Source: Alphaproteobacteria bacterium HGW-Alphaproteobacteria-1 (GTDB lineage: Bacteria; Pseudomonadota; Alphaproteobacteria; Rhodobacterales; Rhodobacteraceae). Taken from it: a DNA stretch of 64,000 bases. Location of the stretch: NCBI GenBank assembly GCA_002842985.1, contig PHEQ01000027.1, positions 1 through 64,000 on the forward strand, in the 5' to 3' direction. A model generated the notes under the pieces. It did not search any database, was not told the DNA's origin, and saw only the letters and a list, made by a program, of their open reading frames with translations. This document shows, in pieces, positions 18,614-30,498 of the stretch. How positions within the stretch are numbered: position 1 is the stretch's first letter; each line of letters opens with the position of its first letter. Both the position numbers and the translations under genes were made by a program.

Positions 18614-19695
18614 TCGTCGCCCCGGCCCCCGGACTGCCCATCCAGCCCGCGATACAGGCGACCGCTCTGATACTCGGCGATACCGAAGCGCGCGACAACG
18701 CCGAGCGCCGCGGCCACCGGCACCGCCACCAGCATCCCGACAAAGCCGAACAGCGTACCGAATGCCGACAGTGCGAAAATGAGCCAGACCGGGTGCAGCC
18801 CGACCGACGAGCCCACAAGGCGCGGCGTGAGAAAATTGCCCTCGATCACCTGACCCGAGGCAAAGATGCCCGCCACCAGCGCGATGCTGAACCAGTCGCC
18901 CCAGAACTGAAACAGCGCCAGGCCAAGGGCAAGCGCGCCGCCCAGCAACGCGCCGACATAAGGAATGAATGTCACCAGCCCGGCCACCGCGCCCACCACG
19001 AGGCCGAATTGCAACCCCACCAGCATCAGCGCCACGGCGTAATAGGTGCCAAGGATCAGGCAGACCGTGCCCATGCCGCGGATGAAACTCGCGAGCGTCG
19101 CGTCGATCTCTCTGGCCAGCCTGCGGATGATCGGCGCGTGATCGCGCGGCAGCAGGTGGTCGATCTTCTCGACCATGTGATCCCAGTCATAGAGCAGATA
19201 GACCGCCACCACCGGTGCCACAACCAGCAGCACCACGATGTTGATGAGCGAAGCGGCAGAACTGAGCGCGGTCTCGAGCAACTGCCCGCCGCGCTCGCGG
19301 ACGGTCTCGCCCAGCGATTGCAGCGACTGGTTGAGCGCCGAGCCCGGCTCGTAAAGCGAGGGAAAGTGATTGGCGAGAAACCCCTGAAGATCGCGGGCAA
19401 GCTGCGGTGCAATGTCAAAGAGCGCGACCGCCTGATTGACGATTGTCGGGATGATCATGAGCACGGCGATGACGAAGACAAGCATCGCCACCAGCGTGAT
19501 CACCGCAACCGCCGCCGCGCGCCCCAGCCCCATCCGCTCCAGCCGGTCGGCGACCGGATCGAGGAAATAGGCCACCGCCGCGCCAAGCACGAACGGCAGG
19601 ATCACATCTCCCAAGGCCCAGAGCACGGCCAAGCCCACCGCGGCCGCGATGCTCCAGTAAGTTACCTGTTCGCGGACCGGCAGGGCCATCGGCAT
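18610..19695 (-). CDS. AI-2E family transporter (PerM-like)
   Basis: Eight-TM pattern; VLPFVLGAAVAYFLDPVADRLERMGLGR..., VTFIPYVGALLGGALALGLA, FLTPRLVGSSVGLHPVWLIFAL. Confidence 0.9.
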   Translation of the reverse strand: MPMALPVREQVTYWSIAAAVGLAVLWALGDVILPFVLGAAVAYFLDPVADRLERMGLGRAAAVAVITLVAMLVFVIAVLMIIPTIVNQAVALFDIAPQLARDLQGFLANHFPSLYEPGSALNQSLQSLGETVRERGGQLLETALSSAASLINIVVLLVVAPVVAVYLLYDWDHMVEKIDHLLPRDHAPIIRRLAREIDATLASFIRGMGTVCLILGTYYAVALMLVGLQFGLVVGAVAGLVTFIPYVGALLGGALALGLALFQFWGDWFSIALVAGIFASGQVIEGNFLTPRLVGSSVGLHPVWLIFALSAFGTLFGFVGMLVAVPVAAALGVVARFGIAEYQSGRLYRGLDGQSGGRGDE

Positions 19696-19884
19696 CCCCT
19701 TCTTGGCGTTCCCGTCCTATCTCGCGTGCCTCGCGTCACGGATCAAGGCCAAAGCCTGCGCACCGGTCAAACCGTGCACGGACCCTCGCTTATGGTTGAT
19801 TTCCTGTTTTGACTTTTTTAGCTTTGCGTTCTCGGGTCCCCAGGTTTAACTTTTCAGAAATTCAATTCAGGATATGCCAATTCC

Positions 19885-20193
19885 GTGCTGCGCCATCGTC
19901 ATTTTACCGCCGTGATGGCCCTGACACTCTTGCCTGCCGCAACTGCCGTGGCGCAAACCACGCAGTCCCAAAAGGCGATAGAGGGTGTCGTGACCGGGCG
20001 CGGCACGGTCTGTGTGCAGTTTCTTGCCGACGGGATTGGTCCTGTCACGCTTGAGAACGCGCCGCGCGGGATATTCCGTGACGGTCTGCGCTTTCGTCTC
20101 ACCGGCGATTGGGCGACGCGCTCGCGTTGCATGCAGGGCCGGGTCTTTGCCGTTCACACCCACACGCCCTTGCCAGACACCGACACGAAATAG
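19885..20193 (+). CDS. Small exported protein of unknown function upstream of the S8/RTX protease
   Basis: GTG start; signal peptide VMALTLLPAATAVAQ; ends 33 bp before the protease start. Confidence 0.6.
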   Translation: MLRHRHFTAVMALTLLPAATAVAQTTQSQKAIEGVVTGRGTVCVQFLADGIGPVTLENAPRGIFRDGLRFRLTGDWATRSRCMQGRVFAVHTHTPLPDTDTK

Positions 20194-20226
20194 CAAACTT
20201 TTCCAGATCAGAAGGATATTCCCGAA

Positions 20227-22980
20227 ATGGCCACCCCGACCGACCCGCTTTTCGCAGACCAGTGGCATTTCCCGCTCCTCGGCGATATCGAGACCATCTG
20301 GAACGAGTATACCGGCGCAGGTGTCTCGGTCGGGGTCTATGACGGCGCGGTCGATGCGGCGCATGTCGATCTCGATGCCAATTACGACGGCTCGCGTCAG
20401 GTCACGGATTTCTTCAATTCCACCATCGTGCCGGGCACCCCCGATTTCCATGGCACCGCTGTTGCCGGGCTGATCGCGGCGGAATGGAACGGCGTGGGCG
20501 GCGTGGGCGTGGCGCACGGGGCCTCCATCACCGGGGTGGACATCTTCGACCCGACCGTGTTCGGCTTCATCAACGGCGACCTTGACGCCTTCCTGCACGT
20601 GGCCGGGCAGCAGACGAATTTCGACATCGTCAATCACAGCTGGGGCAGCGCGCCGGTCTTCTTTCCCGGCCAGAACCTGCTCAGCGAAAATCCCTTTGTG
20701 AGCACTTTCAGCCAGCTTCTGAACGATGTTCACGCCGACACCGTGGCGAATGGCCGTGGCGGTCTTGGCACGATCATCGTGCAGTCGGCCGGCAATGACG
20801 GCCTCAATACCGCCGGGGACGGCATCCATTCCTCGCGCTACACGATCAGCGTGGCTGCGACCGATAGCGTCGGCGGTACCAGCGATTTCACGAATTTCGG
20901 AACGAACATTCTCTTGACCGCCCCCGCCGCCTCGGTCTCCACCGATGTGACCGGCCCGGCGGGCGACGTTCCGGGCGATTTCACCGATATCTTCGGTGGC
21001 ACCTCGGCTTCGGCCCCGGTCACCTCTGGCGTGATCGCGCTCATGCTCGAGGCCAATCCGGGGCTGGGCTGGCGCGACGTGCAGAACATCCTCGCGCAAT
21101 CCGCGACGCTGACCGGCTCCGATCTCGGACAGGGACCGTCGGGCTTCGAGGTGGGGCCATGGCAGGTCAACGGGGCGAGCAATTTCAACGGTGGCGGCAA
21201 TCACATCTCGATCGATTACGGATTCGGCATGGTCAACGCCTTCAATTCGGTGCGCATGGCCGAGGTCTGGCACCTCTTCGAGGAGGCCCGCACCTCCGCC
21301 AACGAGGCGGTCGCCTCCGGCAGCCGAACCGTCAACACGCTTTTGCCCGACGGCGATCCGGCCGGTCGCAGCTTTACCGTCACCGTGGGCGGCAATGTCG
21401 AGATCGAGCATGTGGCGCTTACCATCTTCATGGATGTCACTTATATCGGCGATCTGTCGGTCACGCTGGTCTCGCCCGAAGGCACGGTGATCCAGGTTCT
21501 CGACGGGACGTTCTCTGGTGAATCGGTTCCCGTCGGCTGGGTATTCGGCATCGACCACCTGCTCGGAGAGCAGTCGGCAGGCACATGGACAGTGCAGCTT
21601 GCCGATAATTTCGAATTCGATCTGAGCTTCATCAATGTCATCCGCATTGATGCCTATGGCGCCGGCGTGGATGCCAACGACACCTATCACTTCACCGACG
21701 AGTTCCTGACGCTTGCCGCCCATGATGCGGGGCGGCGCGTGATCTCGGACACCAATGGCGGAACCGACTGGTTCAACCTTGCGGCGGTCAGCGGCAATGT
21801 GTCGATCACGGGCGGGGCGGCGCAGGTCAATGGCGTTGACTGGTTCAGCTTCGATCCCGCGCAAATCGAGAATATCGTCTCTGGCGACGGCGCGGACCTG
21901 CTGGCGGGCAATGCCGGGGCCAACCACCTGCTCGGGATGCGCGGCAATGACACGCTTTTCGGGAATGGCGGCGACGACACGCTCGAGGGTGGCGCGGGCA
22001 ATGACTTGCTGGGTGGCGGCACTGGCAATGACAGCCTGCTCGGTGGTGCGGGCGATGACGATCTGTTTGGCGCGGCGGGCAACGATACGCTCCGGGGCGG
22101 CGACGGCAACGATCTTCTGGGCGGCGGTGGCGGGGCGGACCTGCTCGACGGCGGCCTTGGTCGGGACGAGCTTTGGGGTGGTGGCGGGAACGACACGCTC
22201 GAAGGCGGGGCAGGCATGGACACGCTCGGCGGTGGGGCCAATGACGATTTCCTCGACGGTGGCGACGGGGCCGACGAACTCTGGGGCGGTCTGGGCAATG
22301 ACACGGCCCTCGGCGGCGCGGGCAATGACACGATCGGCCTTTTCGACGGCAATGACTCTGCCGAAGGCGGGTTCGGGGCCGACGAGATCTGGGGCGGGCG
22401 CGGCAGTGATACGTTGCGCGGCGACGGCGGCAACGATCTGCTGGGCGGCGGTGACGAGGATGATCTGCTCGACGGCGGGGCCGGTCTCGACACGCTCTGG
22501 GGGGGCACCGGGAACGACACGCTCCTCGGCGGCGGCGGGTCTGATCAACTGGGCGGCGGAACCGGTGATGACCTGCTCGACGGCGGCGCGGACAATGACA
22601 CCGTGTCGGGCGGCGCGGGCAATGATACCCTGTTCGGCGGTGACGGCGACGACCTCATCTTCGGCGCGGGTGGTGATGACCGGCTCGACGGGGGGGCCGG
22701 GGCCGATACGCTCTGGGGTGGGGCGGGGTCGGATGTGTTCGTCTTTGCCGCCGGTCACGACAGCGCCGCGTTTCAGGGGTTCAGCATCGCCGACGGCGAC
22801 CGCATCGAGCTTGACGGCGGGCTTTGGAGCGGCGCACGCGATGCCGCGCAGGTCGTGTCGGACTTTGCCACGATCAACGGCGCGGGACGGGTGGCATTCC
22901 TGTTCGAGACCGGAGACAGCATCGAGGTCTTCGGCCTTGGCACAACCGACGGTCTTGCCGCCCTGATAGATATCGTCTGA
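20227..22980 (+). CDS. S8 (subtilisin-like) serine protease with P-proprotein domain and C-terminal RTX repeats
   Basis: VGVYDGAVDAAHVDLD (Asp), DFHGTAVAGLIAAE (His), GGTSASAPVTSGVIALML (Ser); P-domain IEHVALTIFMDVTYIGDLSVTLVSPEGT; then GGxGxDxLxGG nonapeptides. No N-terminal signal peptide, consistent with T1SS. Confidence 0.93.
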   Translation: MATPTDPLFADQWHFPLLGDIETIWNEYTGAGVSVGVYDGAVDAAHVDLDANYDGSRQVTDFFNSTIVPGTPDFHGTAVAGLIAAEWNGVGGVGVAHGASITGVDIFDPTVFGFINGDLDAFLHVAGQQTNFDIVNHSWGSAPVFFPGQNLLSENPFVSTFSQLLNDVHADTVANGRGGLGTIIVQSAGNDGLNTAGDGIHSSRYTISVAATDSVGGTSDFTNFGTNILLTAPAASVSTDVTGPAGDVPGDFTDIFGGTSASAPVTSGVIALMLEANPGLGWRDVQNILAQSATLTGSDLGQGPSGFEVGPWQVNGASNFNGGGNHISIDYGFGMVNAFNSVRMAEVWHLFEEARTSANEAVASGSRTVNTLLPDGDPAGRSFTVTVGGNVEIEHVALTIFMDVTYIGDLSVTLVSPEGTVIQVLDGTFSGESVPVGWVFGIDHLLGEQSAGTWTVQLADNFEFDLSFINVIRIDAYGAGVDANDTYHFTDEFLTLAAHDAGRRVISDTNGGTDWFNLAAVSGNVSITGGAAQVNGVDWFSFDPAQIENIVSGDGADLLAGNAGANHLLGMRGNDTLFGNGGDDTLEGGAGNDLLGGGTGNDSLLGGAGDDDLFGAAGNDTLRGGDGNDLLGGGGGADLLDGGLGRDELWGGGGNDTLEGGAGMDTLGGGANDDFLDGGDGADELWGGLGNDTALGGAGNDTIGLFDGNDSAEGGFGADEIWGGRGSDTLRGDGGNDLLGGGDEDDLLDGGAGLDTLWGGTGNDTLLGGGGSDQLGGGTGDDLLDGGADNDTVSGGAGNDTLFGGDGDDLIFGAGGDDRLDGGAGADTLWGGAGSDVFVFAAGHDSAAFQGFSIADGDRIELDGGLWSGARDAAQVVSDFATINGAGRVAFLFETGDSIEVFGLGTTDGLAALIDIV
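21891..22740 (+). repeat. RTX nonapeptide array (about 30 units) with a 108-bp higher-order period
   Basis: Series DGADLLAGN AGANHLLGM RGNDTLFGN ... AGADTLWGG; WGG units recur every fourth repeat. Confidence 0.85.
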
Positions 22981-22985
22981 ACCGG

Positions 22986-23032
22986 GCCGCACGCGGGCAA
23001 GGCAGGGCGCGCGCCGCCTTGCCCCGTGCGGC
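22986..23032 (+). terminator. Large GC hairpin after the protease gene, probable terminator
   Basis: gccgcac-g-cgggcaaggc ... gccttgcccc-gtgcggc; weak T-tract. Confidence 0.5.
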
Positions 23033-23082
23033 GTTCCCGTCTAGAACCCGCACCGAGTTCCCGCCCCCTGAAAGGCCCACCC

Positions 23083-24438
23083 ATGCGACTGAGCCGCTAT
23101 TTCCTGCCCGTACTCAAGGAAACCCCCGCCGAGGCGCAGATCGCCTCGCATCGCCTGATGCTGCGCGCCGGCATGATCAAGCAGGCCAGCGCCGGAATTT
23201 ACTCGTGGCTGCCCCTGGGGTTCAAGGTGCTGCGCAAGCTGGAAAACATCGTCCACGAGGAACAGGTGCGCGCGGGCCATATCCCGATGCTGATGCCGAC
23301 GCTGCAATCGGCGGACCTTTGGCGCGAGAGCGGGCGTTACGACGCCTACGGCCCCGAGATGTTGCGCATCCGCGACCGGCACGAGCGCGACATGCTCTAT
23401 GGTCCGACCAACGAGGAACTGATCACCGATATTTTCCGTGCCCATGTCGGCAGCTACCGCGACCTGCCGCTGACGCTCTACCATATCCAGTGGAAATTCC
23501 GCGACGAGGTGCGCCCGCGCTTTGGCGTCATGCGGGGCCGCGAATTCCTGATGAAGGACGGCTACAATTTCGACCTCACGAAAGAGGACGCGCTGCACAG
23601 CTATAACCGTCACCTTGTCAGCTACCTGCGCACCTATGAGCGTATGGGGCTTCAGGCGATCCCGATGCGCGCCGATAGCGGCCCCATCGGCGGCGACGAC
23701 ACGCATGAATTCCTTGTCCTCGCCGAGACGGGCGAATCAGAGGTGTTCTATGACAGTGCCATCACCGATCTGCGATTCGGCGAACGGGTGATCGACTATG
23801 CCGATCCGGCGCAGTGCCGCGCCGTGCTCGAGGAATTCACCTCGCGCTATGCCCGCACCGACGAGACCCACGACGAGGCGCTGTTCAACGCCATCCCCGA
23901 AGAGCGACGCCGTGTGGCACGCGGCATCGAGGTGGGGCAGATCTTCTATTTCGGCACCAAGTATTCCGAGCCGATGGGCGCCACCGTGCAGGGCCCCGAT
24001 GGCAAACCGGTGCCGGTCCACATGGGCAGCCACGGCATCGGCGTTTCGCGCCTTGTGGGCGCGATCATCGAGGCAAGCCATGACGAGAGGGGGATCATCT
24101 GGCCGGAGGGGGTGACGCCGTTTCATGCCGGGATCGTCAATCTCAAGCAGGGTGACGACGAGGCCGATGCCGCCTGCGAGGCGCTCTATGCCTCGATGAC
24201 GGCGCTGGGCCTCGAGCCGCTTTATGACGACCGCGACGAGCGGGCGGGCGGCAAATTTGCCACGATGGACCTGATCGGCCTGCCCTGGCGGATCACCGTG
24301 GGGCCGCGTGGCCTCAAAAACGGGGTGGTGGAACTCACGTCGCGGCGCACCGGCGAAAGCGAGGAATTGCCGCCCGAACAGGCGATTGAGCGGCTGGCGC
24401 TGGCCTATGCCGGCCATGGTCTGAAGCCCGCGCTCTGA
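23083..24438 (+). CDS. proS: Prolyl-tRNA synthetase
   Basis: [118 protein letters not shown]. Confidence 0.97.
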   Translation: MRLSRYFLPVLKETPAEAQIASHRLMLRAGMIKQASAGIYSWLPLGFKVLRKLENIVHEEQVRAGHIPMLMPTLQSADLWRESGRYDAYGPEMLRIRDRHERDMLYGPTNEELITDIFRAHVGSYRDLPLTLYHIQWKFRDEVRPRFGVMRGREFLMKDGYNFDLTKEDALHSYNRHLVSYLRTYERMGLQAIPMRADSGPIGGDDTHEFLVLAETGESEVFYDSAITDLRFGERVIDYADPAQCRAVLEEFTSRYARTDETHDEALFNAIPEERRRVARGIEVGQIFYFGTKYSEPMGATVQGPDGKPVPVHMGSHGIGVSRLVGAIIEASHDERGIIWPEGVTPFHAGIVNLKQGDDEADAACEALYASMTALGLEPLYDDRDERAGGKFATMDLIGLPWRITVGPRGLKNGVVELTSRRTGESEELPPEQAIERLALAYAGHGLKPAL

Positions 24439-24489
24439 GCGGATATGCTCTTGACTTCGCGACGGGAATTTTGCACGTGATCCGAAATC

Positions 24490-24565
<76 letters not shown>

Positions 24566-24790
24566 ACGCAGTCCGGATCATTGTAGATCAATGCGACGGA
24601 TGAACTGAGGGGAGGTGTGATACGCCATCCGGCCTCCTCGCCGGATCGATCGCACCCGTGACACTCTGCCTTGAGATCGTCCTTCGTTCGATTGCCCGCT
24701 TGCGGAACGGCAAGGTCTGGTCCAAGAGTATCAGCCGCGCCCTGGAACATCATGGATGGGCATTCGGACAACACTGGACCAAGGATGCCC

Positions 24791-25699
24791 ATGACCACCC
24801 GAGCCGGATTCATCGCCCTGATCGGAGAGCCCAATGCGGGCAAGTCCACGCTGCTGAACCGCATGGTGGGGGCCAAGGTCAGCATTGTCACGCACAAGGT
24901 GCAGACCACCCGCGCGCGCATCCGGGGCGTGGCGATGGAAGGTCAGAGCCAGCTTGTTTTCGTCGATACGCCGGGCCTCTTCCAGCCGCGCCGCCGGCTT
25001 GACCGCGCCATGGTGGCGGCGGCCTGGGGCGGGGCGGCGGATGCCGATATCGTGGTGCTGCTGATCGAGGCGCATCGCGGGCTGACCGACGGCGTGGGGC
25101 GTATCCTGGACGGGCTGGCGGACCTGCCGCAGAACCGGCGCATCGTGCTGGCGATCAACAAGATCGACCGGGTGGAAGCGCCCGTGCTGCTGGCGCTGAC
25201 CAAGGCCATGAACGAGCGGCTGGCCTTCGAGCGCACATTCCTGATTTCCGCCGAACGCGGGCACGGGGTGGAGGATCTGCGCGCCTGGCTGGCGGAGGCG
25301 GTGCCCGAGGGGCCCTGGCTTTATCCCGAGGACCAGATCGCCGATCTGCCGATGCGCATGATCGCCGCCGAGATGACCCGCGAAAAGCTCACGCTTCGGC
25401 TGCATCAGGAATTGCCCTATCAGCTCACCGTCGAGACCGAGAGCTGGCAGGACCGCAAGGACGGCTCGGCCCGGATCGACCAGATCATCTACGTTATCCG
25501 CGACGGTCACAAGGGGATCGTGCTTGGCCACAAGGGCGAGACGATCAAGGCCGTATCACAGGCCGCGCGCGCCGAGATTGCCGAATTCCTCGGGCGGCCC
25601 GTGCATCTGTTCCTTCAGGTGAAGGTGCGCGAAAACTGGATGGACGAGGCCGAGCGCTACAACGAAATGGGGCTCGATTTCCGCGACGGATCGGCCTGA
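24791..25699 (+). CDS. era: GTPase Era
   Basis: GFIALIGEPNAGKSTLLNRMVGAKVSIVTHKVQTTRARIRGV, VFVDTPGLF, LAINKIDRVE; KH domain GIVLGHKGETIKAVSQAARAEIAEFLGRPVHLFLQVKV. Confidence 0.96.
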   Translation: MTTRAGFIALIGEPNAGKSTLLNRMVGAKVSIVTHKVQTTRARIRGVAMEGQSQLVFVDTPGLFQPRRRLDRAMVAAAWGGAADADIVVLLIEAHRGLTDGVGRILDGLADLPQNRRIVLAINKIDRVEAPVLLALTKAMNERLAFERTFLISAERGHGVEDLRAWLAEAVPEGPWLYPEDQIADLPMRMIAAEMTREKLTLRLHQELPYQLTVETESWQDRKDGSARIDQIIYVIRDGHKGIVLGHKGETIKAVSQAARAEIAEFLGRPVHLFLQVKVRENWMDEAERYNEMGLDFRDGSA

Positions 25700-25754
25700 T
25701 GGCACTGTCGGACGCCTCCGGCGGGAGTATTTGCCGAACGATGAAGGGGCGGGG

Positions 25755-26090
25755 ATGGCACCACGGCTGACCGCGCGGTTCTGGGTCGATGCCTATCTCG
25801 CGCGGTTGCGGCTGGCCGAGATTCCGGGATTCGTCGTCGCCCATGGGGATGACGGCGCGGGCGCGGTTCTCGTGAAGCTCAACACGCTGGACGGCAAGGC
25901 GGCGGTCTATCACCGGTCGGTCGATCTGATGAGCGGGGCGCGTCGCTGGCTCATGCTGGCCGAGGGGGCCGAGACCGAGGTGGATGCGACGATCGACCGG
26001 CAGCGGGGCTATGATCCCGACCTCTGGGTGATCGAGGTGGAGGACCGCGCCGGACGGCACATGCTCGATGAACCGGGGCTGGCGGGCTGA
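25755..26090 (+). CDS. DUF1491-like protein
   Basis: PRLTARFWVDAYLARLRLAEIPGFVVAHGDDGAGAVLVKLNTLDG; between era and recO as in related genomes. Confidence 0.8.
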   Translation: MAPRLTARFWVDAYLARLRLAEIPGFVVAHGDDGAGAVLVKLNTLDGKAAVYHRSVDLMSGARRWLMLAEGAETEVDATIDRQRGYDPDLWVIEVEDRAGRHMLDEPGLAG

Positions 26091-26093
26091 GCG

Positions 26094-26831
26094 ATGGAGT
26101 GGCGCGATCAGGGCATCCTTCTGGGCGTCCGGCGCCACGGCGAAGGCTCTGTCATCTTGGAGGTCTTTACCGAAACGCACGGACGGCACGCAGGCCTGGT
26201 AAGGGGCGGCGCGTCGCGGCGGATGGCGCCGGTGCTGCAACCCGGTGCGCAGGTCGCTCTGGAATGGCGGGCGCGGCTTGAGGATCATCTGGGCACATTC
26301 CGGGTCGAGCCGGTGAAATCGCGGGCCTGGACCATGGGCGAGCGACTGGCGCTGGCGGGGTTGAATGCGGTCTGCGGGCTGCTGCTCTTTGCGCTGCCCG
26401 AGCGCGAGGCGCATCCGGTGCTTTATCGCCATAGTCTGATATTGCTTGATCTTCTCGATCAGCCCGAGATCTGGCCGCTGGCCTATTTGCAGTGGGAACT
26501 GGCGCTTCTGGAGGAGATGGGCTTTGGCCTCGATCTGCGAAGCTGCGCGGTGATGGGGAAAGGGGCCAATGATCTGAGCTACATATCCCCGAAAACCGGG
26601 CGCGCGGTGTCTCGGGCAGGGGCGGGAGACTGGGCGGACCGGCTCTTGCCGCTGCCGCCCTGCCTTTTGGGGCAAGGGCCCGCCCCCGAGGCAGAGATTG
26701 CGCAAGGATTCGATATAACAGGACATTTCCTGCGTCATCATCTGGCACCACATCTTGGCAACCGGCCCCTGCCCGATGCGCGGGCGCGGTTTGTCGAGCG
26801 GTTCACCCGGCGCGCCGTTCCGCGATCCTGA
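26094..26831 (+). CDS. recO: DNA repair protein RecO
   Basis: [67 protein letters not shown]. Confidence 0.94.
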   Translation: MEWRDQGILLGVRRHGEGSVILEVFTETHGRHAGLVRGGASRRMAPVLQPGAQVALEWRARLEDHLGTFRVEPVKSRAWTMGERLALAGLNAVCGLLLFALPEREAHPVLYRHSLILLDLLDQPEIWPLAYLQWELALLEEMGFGLDLRSCAVMGKGANDLSYISPKTGRAVSRAGAGDWADRLLPLPPCLLGQGPAPEAEIAQGFDITGHFLRHHLAPHLGNRPLPDARARFVERFTRRAVPRS

Positions 26832-27041
26832 GTCGCGTCATTGCGCGTGTCCCGATTCATTCGGGCCAGGCTCATCTCTGCGCGGATGGTGCCGAGCACA
26901 ATCTGCGCCTTGACTTCAGGCCAGTTCCGACTGTCACGGTGTCGGTCCGGAAACAGTGTGTTGTCCACCTTTTGTTCATCTTTTTGCGACAGCCTGATAT
27001 GGTCCCCGATGGGTGGGACGGATTTGATCTGGGGAGGCGAG

Positions 27042-27800
27042 ATGTTCGCACGGGTCCTGACCGCTCTGATTATGTTTGCTGCTCTGCCGGCGGGCCACGC
27101 CGTTGCCGAGGGGCGGGCGCGTATCCTGATGATGGGTGACTCGCTTTTCGCCATGCACAAGTTCGTGGGCCATTCCGTCGGCGCCACGTTGCGACAGGCC
27201 CTGAGCGAGCCGGTTGTCGACAACTCCATCGCCGGGGCGCGATTTTTCTACAAGCTGCCGATCACAGGCGCCATCGGCCTCAGCATTCCCAAACAGCACC
27301 GCGGCGGCGCCTGGGATTGGGTCGTGATCAACGGAGGCGGCAACGATCTTTGGCTCGGTTGCGGCTGTATGCGCTGCGAGCGACGAATGGACCGGCTGAT
27401 TTCGCGCGACGGACGGCGCGGCGCGATACCCGGCCTTGTCTCGCGGTTGCGGCAATCCGGCGCGCAGGTGATCTTCGTGGGCTACCTGCGCACACCGGGT
27501 GTCACGTCCCCAATCGAGCATTGCGCAGACGAGGGCAACGAGTTGGATGCCCGTGTGGCACGTCTCGCGGCGTTGGATCTCGGTGTTCATTTCGTGTCTC
27601 TGGCCGATCTCGTACCCTTCGGCGACCTTTCCTATCACGCGGCGGACCGAATCCATCCGTCGATGAAGGGCAGCCGTGCCATCGGCCAGCGAATCGCACG
27701 GTTGATCGCCGAGACGGAGGGCATGGCAGTCGTGTCGCGCAACGCAGCACAGAGTCAGGACGGCTCCAGACCCGCTTACAGGCCACAAAGGCGGCCATAA
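27042..27800 (+). CDS. Exported SGNH/GDSL-like hydrolase
   Basis: Signal peptide; ILMMGDSLFAM (block I), NGGGNDLW (block III), DRIHPSMKGSRAIG (block V). Confidence 0.82.
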   Translation: MFARVLTALIMFAALPAGHAVAEGRARILMMGDSLFAMHKFVGHSVGATLRQALSEPVVDNSIAGARFFYKLPITGAIGLSIPKQHRGGAWDWVVINGGGNDLWLGCGCMRCERRMDRLISRDGRRGAIPGLVSRLRQSGAQVIFVGYLRTPGVTSPIEHCADEGNELDARVARLAALDLGVHFVSLADLVPFGDLSYHAADRIHPSMKGSRAIGQRIARLIAETEGMAVVSRNAAQSQDGSRPAYRPQRRP

Positions 27801-28035
27801 CGATGCCGGAAGCGGTGCGGTGGACCTTGCCCGCGGAGGGATCCGGTCACGCGCCGGGGGCGCTCCGTCGGGCGAGCCGCATGTCACAGAGCCGCGGGGC
27901 ACGGACGCTGTCCCATTCCGGCATTTCAATACGAGAGCGGGTTCAGTATGAAAACTCGTAACATCACGACGAGACCCGCCTGAAAAGGTGCCCGTTCCGT
28001 CGTTTGCACGGCTGGGGAACGAGACAGGGATGGTC

Positions 28036-28596
28036 ATGAACATTGAAACGACATCGCTGCCCGGCGTTCTGATCCTGACGCCGCCCCGTTTCGGCGACAA
28101 TCGCGGCTTTTTCAGCGAAAGCTGGAATCGTCGCAGCCTGGCGCAACAGGGCATCGCCATAGATTTCGTGCAGGACAATCACTCGCTCTCACTTGCACCG
28201 GGCACGTTGCGCGGCCTGCATTTCCAGACCCCGCCCCATGCACAGGCCAAGCTGGTGCGCTGCGGGCGGGGGGCACTTTACGATGTCGCGGTCGACATCC
28301 GACGGGGCAGCCCGACCTACGGGCACTGGGTGGGCGTCGATCTGAGCTTCGAGAACGGGCGGCAATTGCTTATTCCGGCGGGTTTCCTGCACGGCTTCGT
28401 CACTCGTCAACCCGAGACGGAAATCATCTACAAATGCTCGGATTACTACGCGCCCCAATGCGACGCAGCGGTGCGCTTTGACGATCCCGATCTTGGCATC
28501 GACTGGGGGCTCGACGCACCGCCGATCCTGTCGGACAAGGACGCCGCCGCCCCACGCCTGCGCGATTTGCCCGCGTATTTCACATGGGAGGGCTGA
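28036..28596 (+). CDS. rfbC: dTDP-4-dehydrorhamnose 3,5-epimerase
   Basis: [74 protein letters not shown]. Confidence 0.96.
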   Translation: MNIETTSLPGVLILTPPRFGDNRGFFSESWNRRSLAQQGIAIDFVQDNHSLSLAPGTLRGLHFQTPPHAQAKLVRCGRGALYDVAVDIRRGSPTYGHWVGVDLSFENGRQLLIPAGFLHGFVTRQPETEIIYKCSDYYAPQCDAAVRFDDPDLGIDWGLDAPPILSDKDAAAPRLRDLPAYFTWEG

Positions 28597-28600
28597 GGTG

Positions 28601-29640
<1,040 letters not shown>

Positions 29641-29644
<4 letters not shown>

Positions 29645-30498
29645 GCCTTCTGGTTTTTGGCCGGACCGGACAGGTCGCCAGCGAAATCGCCCGGCGCGCG
29701 CCCGATGCTCTCTGCCTCGGGCGCGCGCAGGCGGACCTGGCCGATCCCGACAGCTGCGCCGCCGCCATCGCGCGCCATGCACCGCGCGCCGTCATCAATG
29801 CCGCGGCCTATACCGCCGTTGACCGCGCCGAGGAGGAAGAACCGCTCGCCACGCGGATCAATGCCGAGGCCCCGGCGGCCATGGCGCGCGCCTGCGCGAC
29901 ACTCGGTATCCCTTTGGTGCATATCTCGACCGATTATGTCTTTGACGGCAGCGGCGATGCGCCCCGCACGGCGCAGGCCCCCACCGCCCCGCTCAATGCC
30001 TATGGCCGCAGCAAGCTCGAGGGCGAAATCGGCATTCATGACACCGGCGTGGCGCATGTCATCCTGCGCACCTCCTGGGTGTTTTCGGCCCATGGCACCA
30101 ACTTTCTCAAGACCATGCTGCGGCTGTCCGACATGCGCCCCGCGCTTGCCATCGTCAACGACCAGATCGGCGGGCCGACACCGGCAGGCGCCATCGCCCA
30201 TGCCTGCCTGACCATCGCCGATCGCCTCTGCACGGATCCCGCCCTCACCGGCACTTACCATTTCTCGGGCGCGCCGGATGTCTCGTGGCAGGGTTTTGCC
30301 GAGGCGATTCTGGCCGCCGCCGGGCGCGACGTGCCCGTGACCGGCATCCCGACCGCGGACTATCCCACCCCTGCCATGCGCCCGCTCAACTCGCGCCTCG
30401 ACTGCCGGACGACCGAGGCGGCCTTTGGCATCACGCGAACGGACTGGCGCGCAGCCCTGCCAGACATTCTCAGGGAAATCAGAGAGATCCAGACATGA
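29641..30498 (+). CDS. rfbD: dTDP-4-dehydrorhamnose reductase
   Basis: [68 protein letters not shown]. Confidence 0.96.

Noticed and set aside
21891-22740. Non-coding tandem repeat
   Set aside because: The periodicity is fully explained by in-frame RTX nonapeptides.
19867-22992. 1041-aa minus-strand ORF
   Set aside because: Shadow of the S8/RTX protease; the repetitive GC-rich RTX coding sequence lacks stops on the opposite strand.
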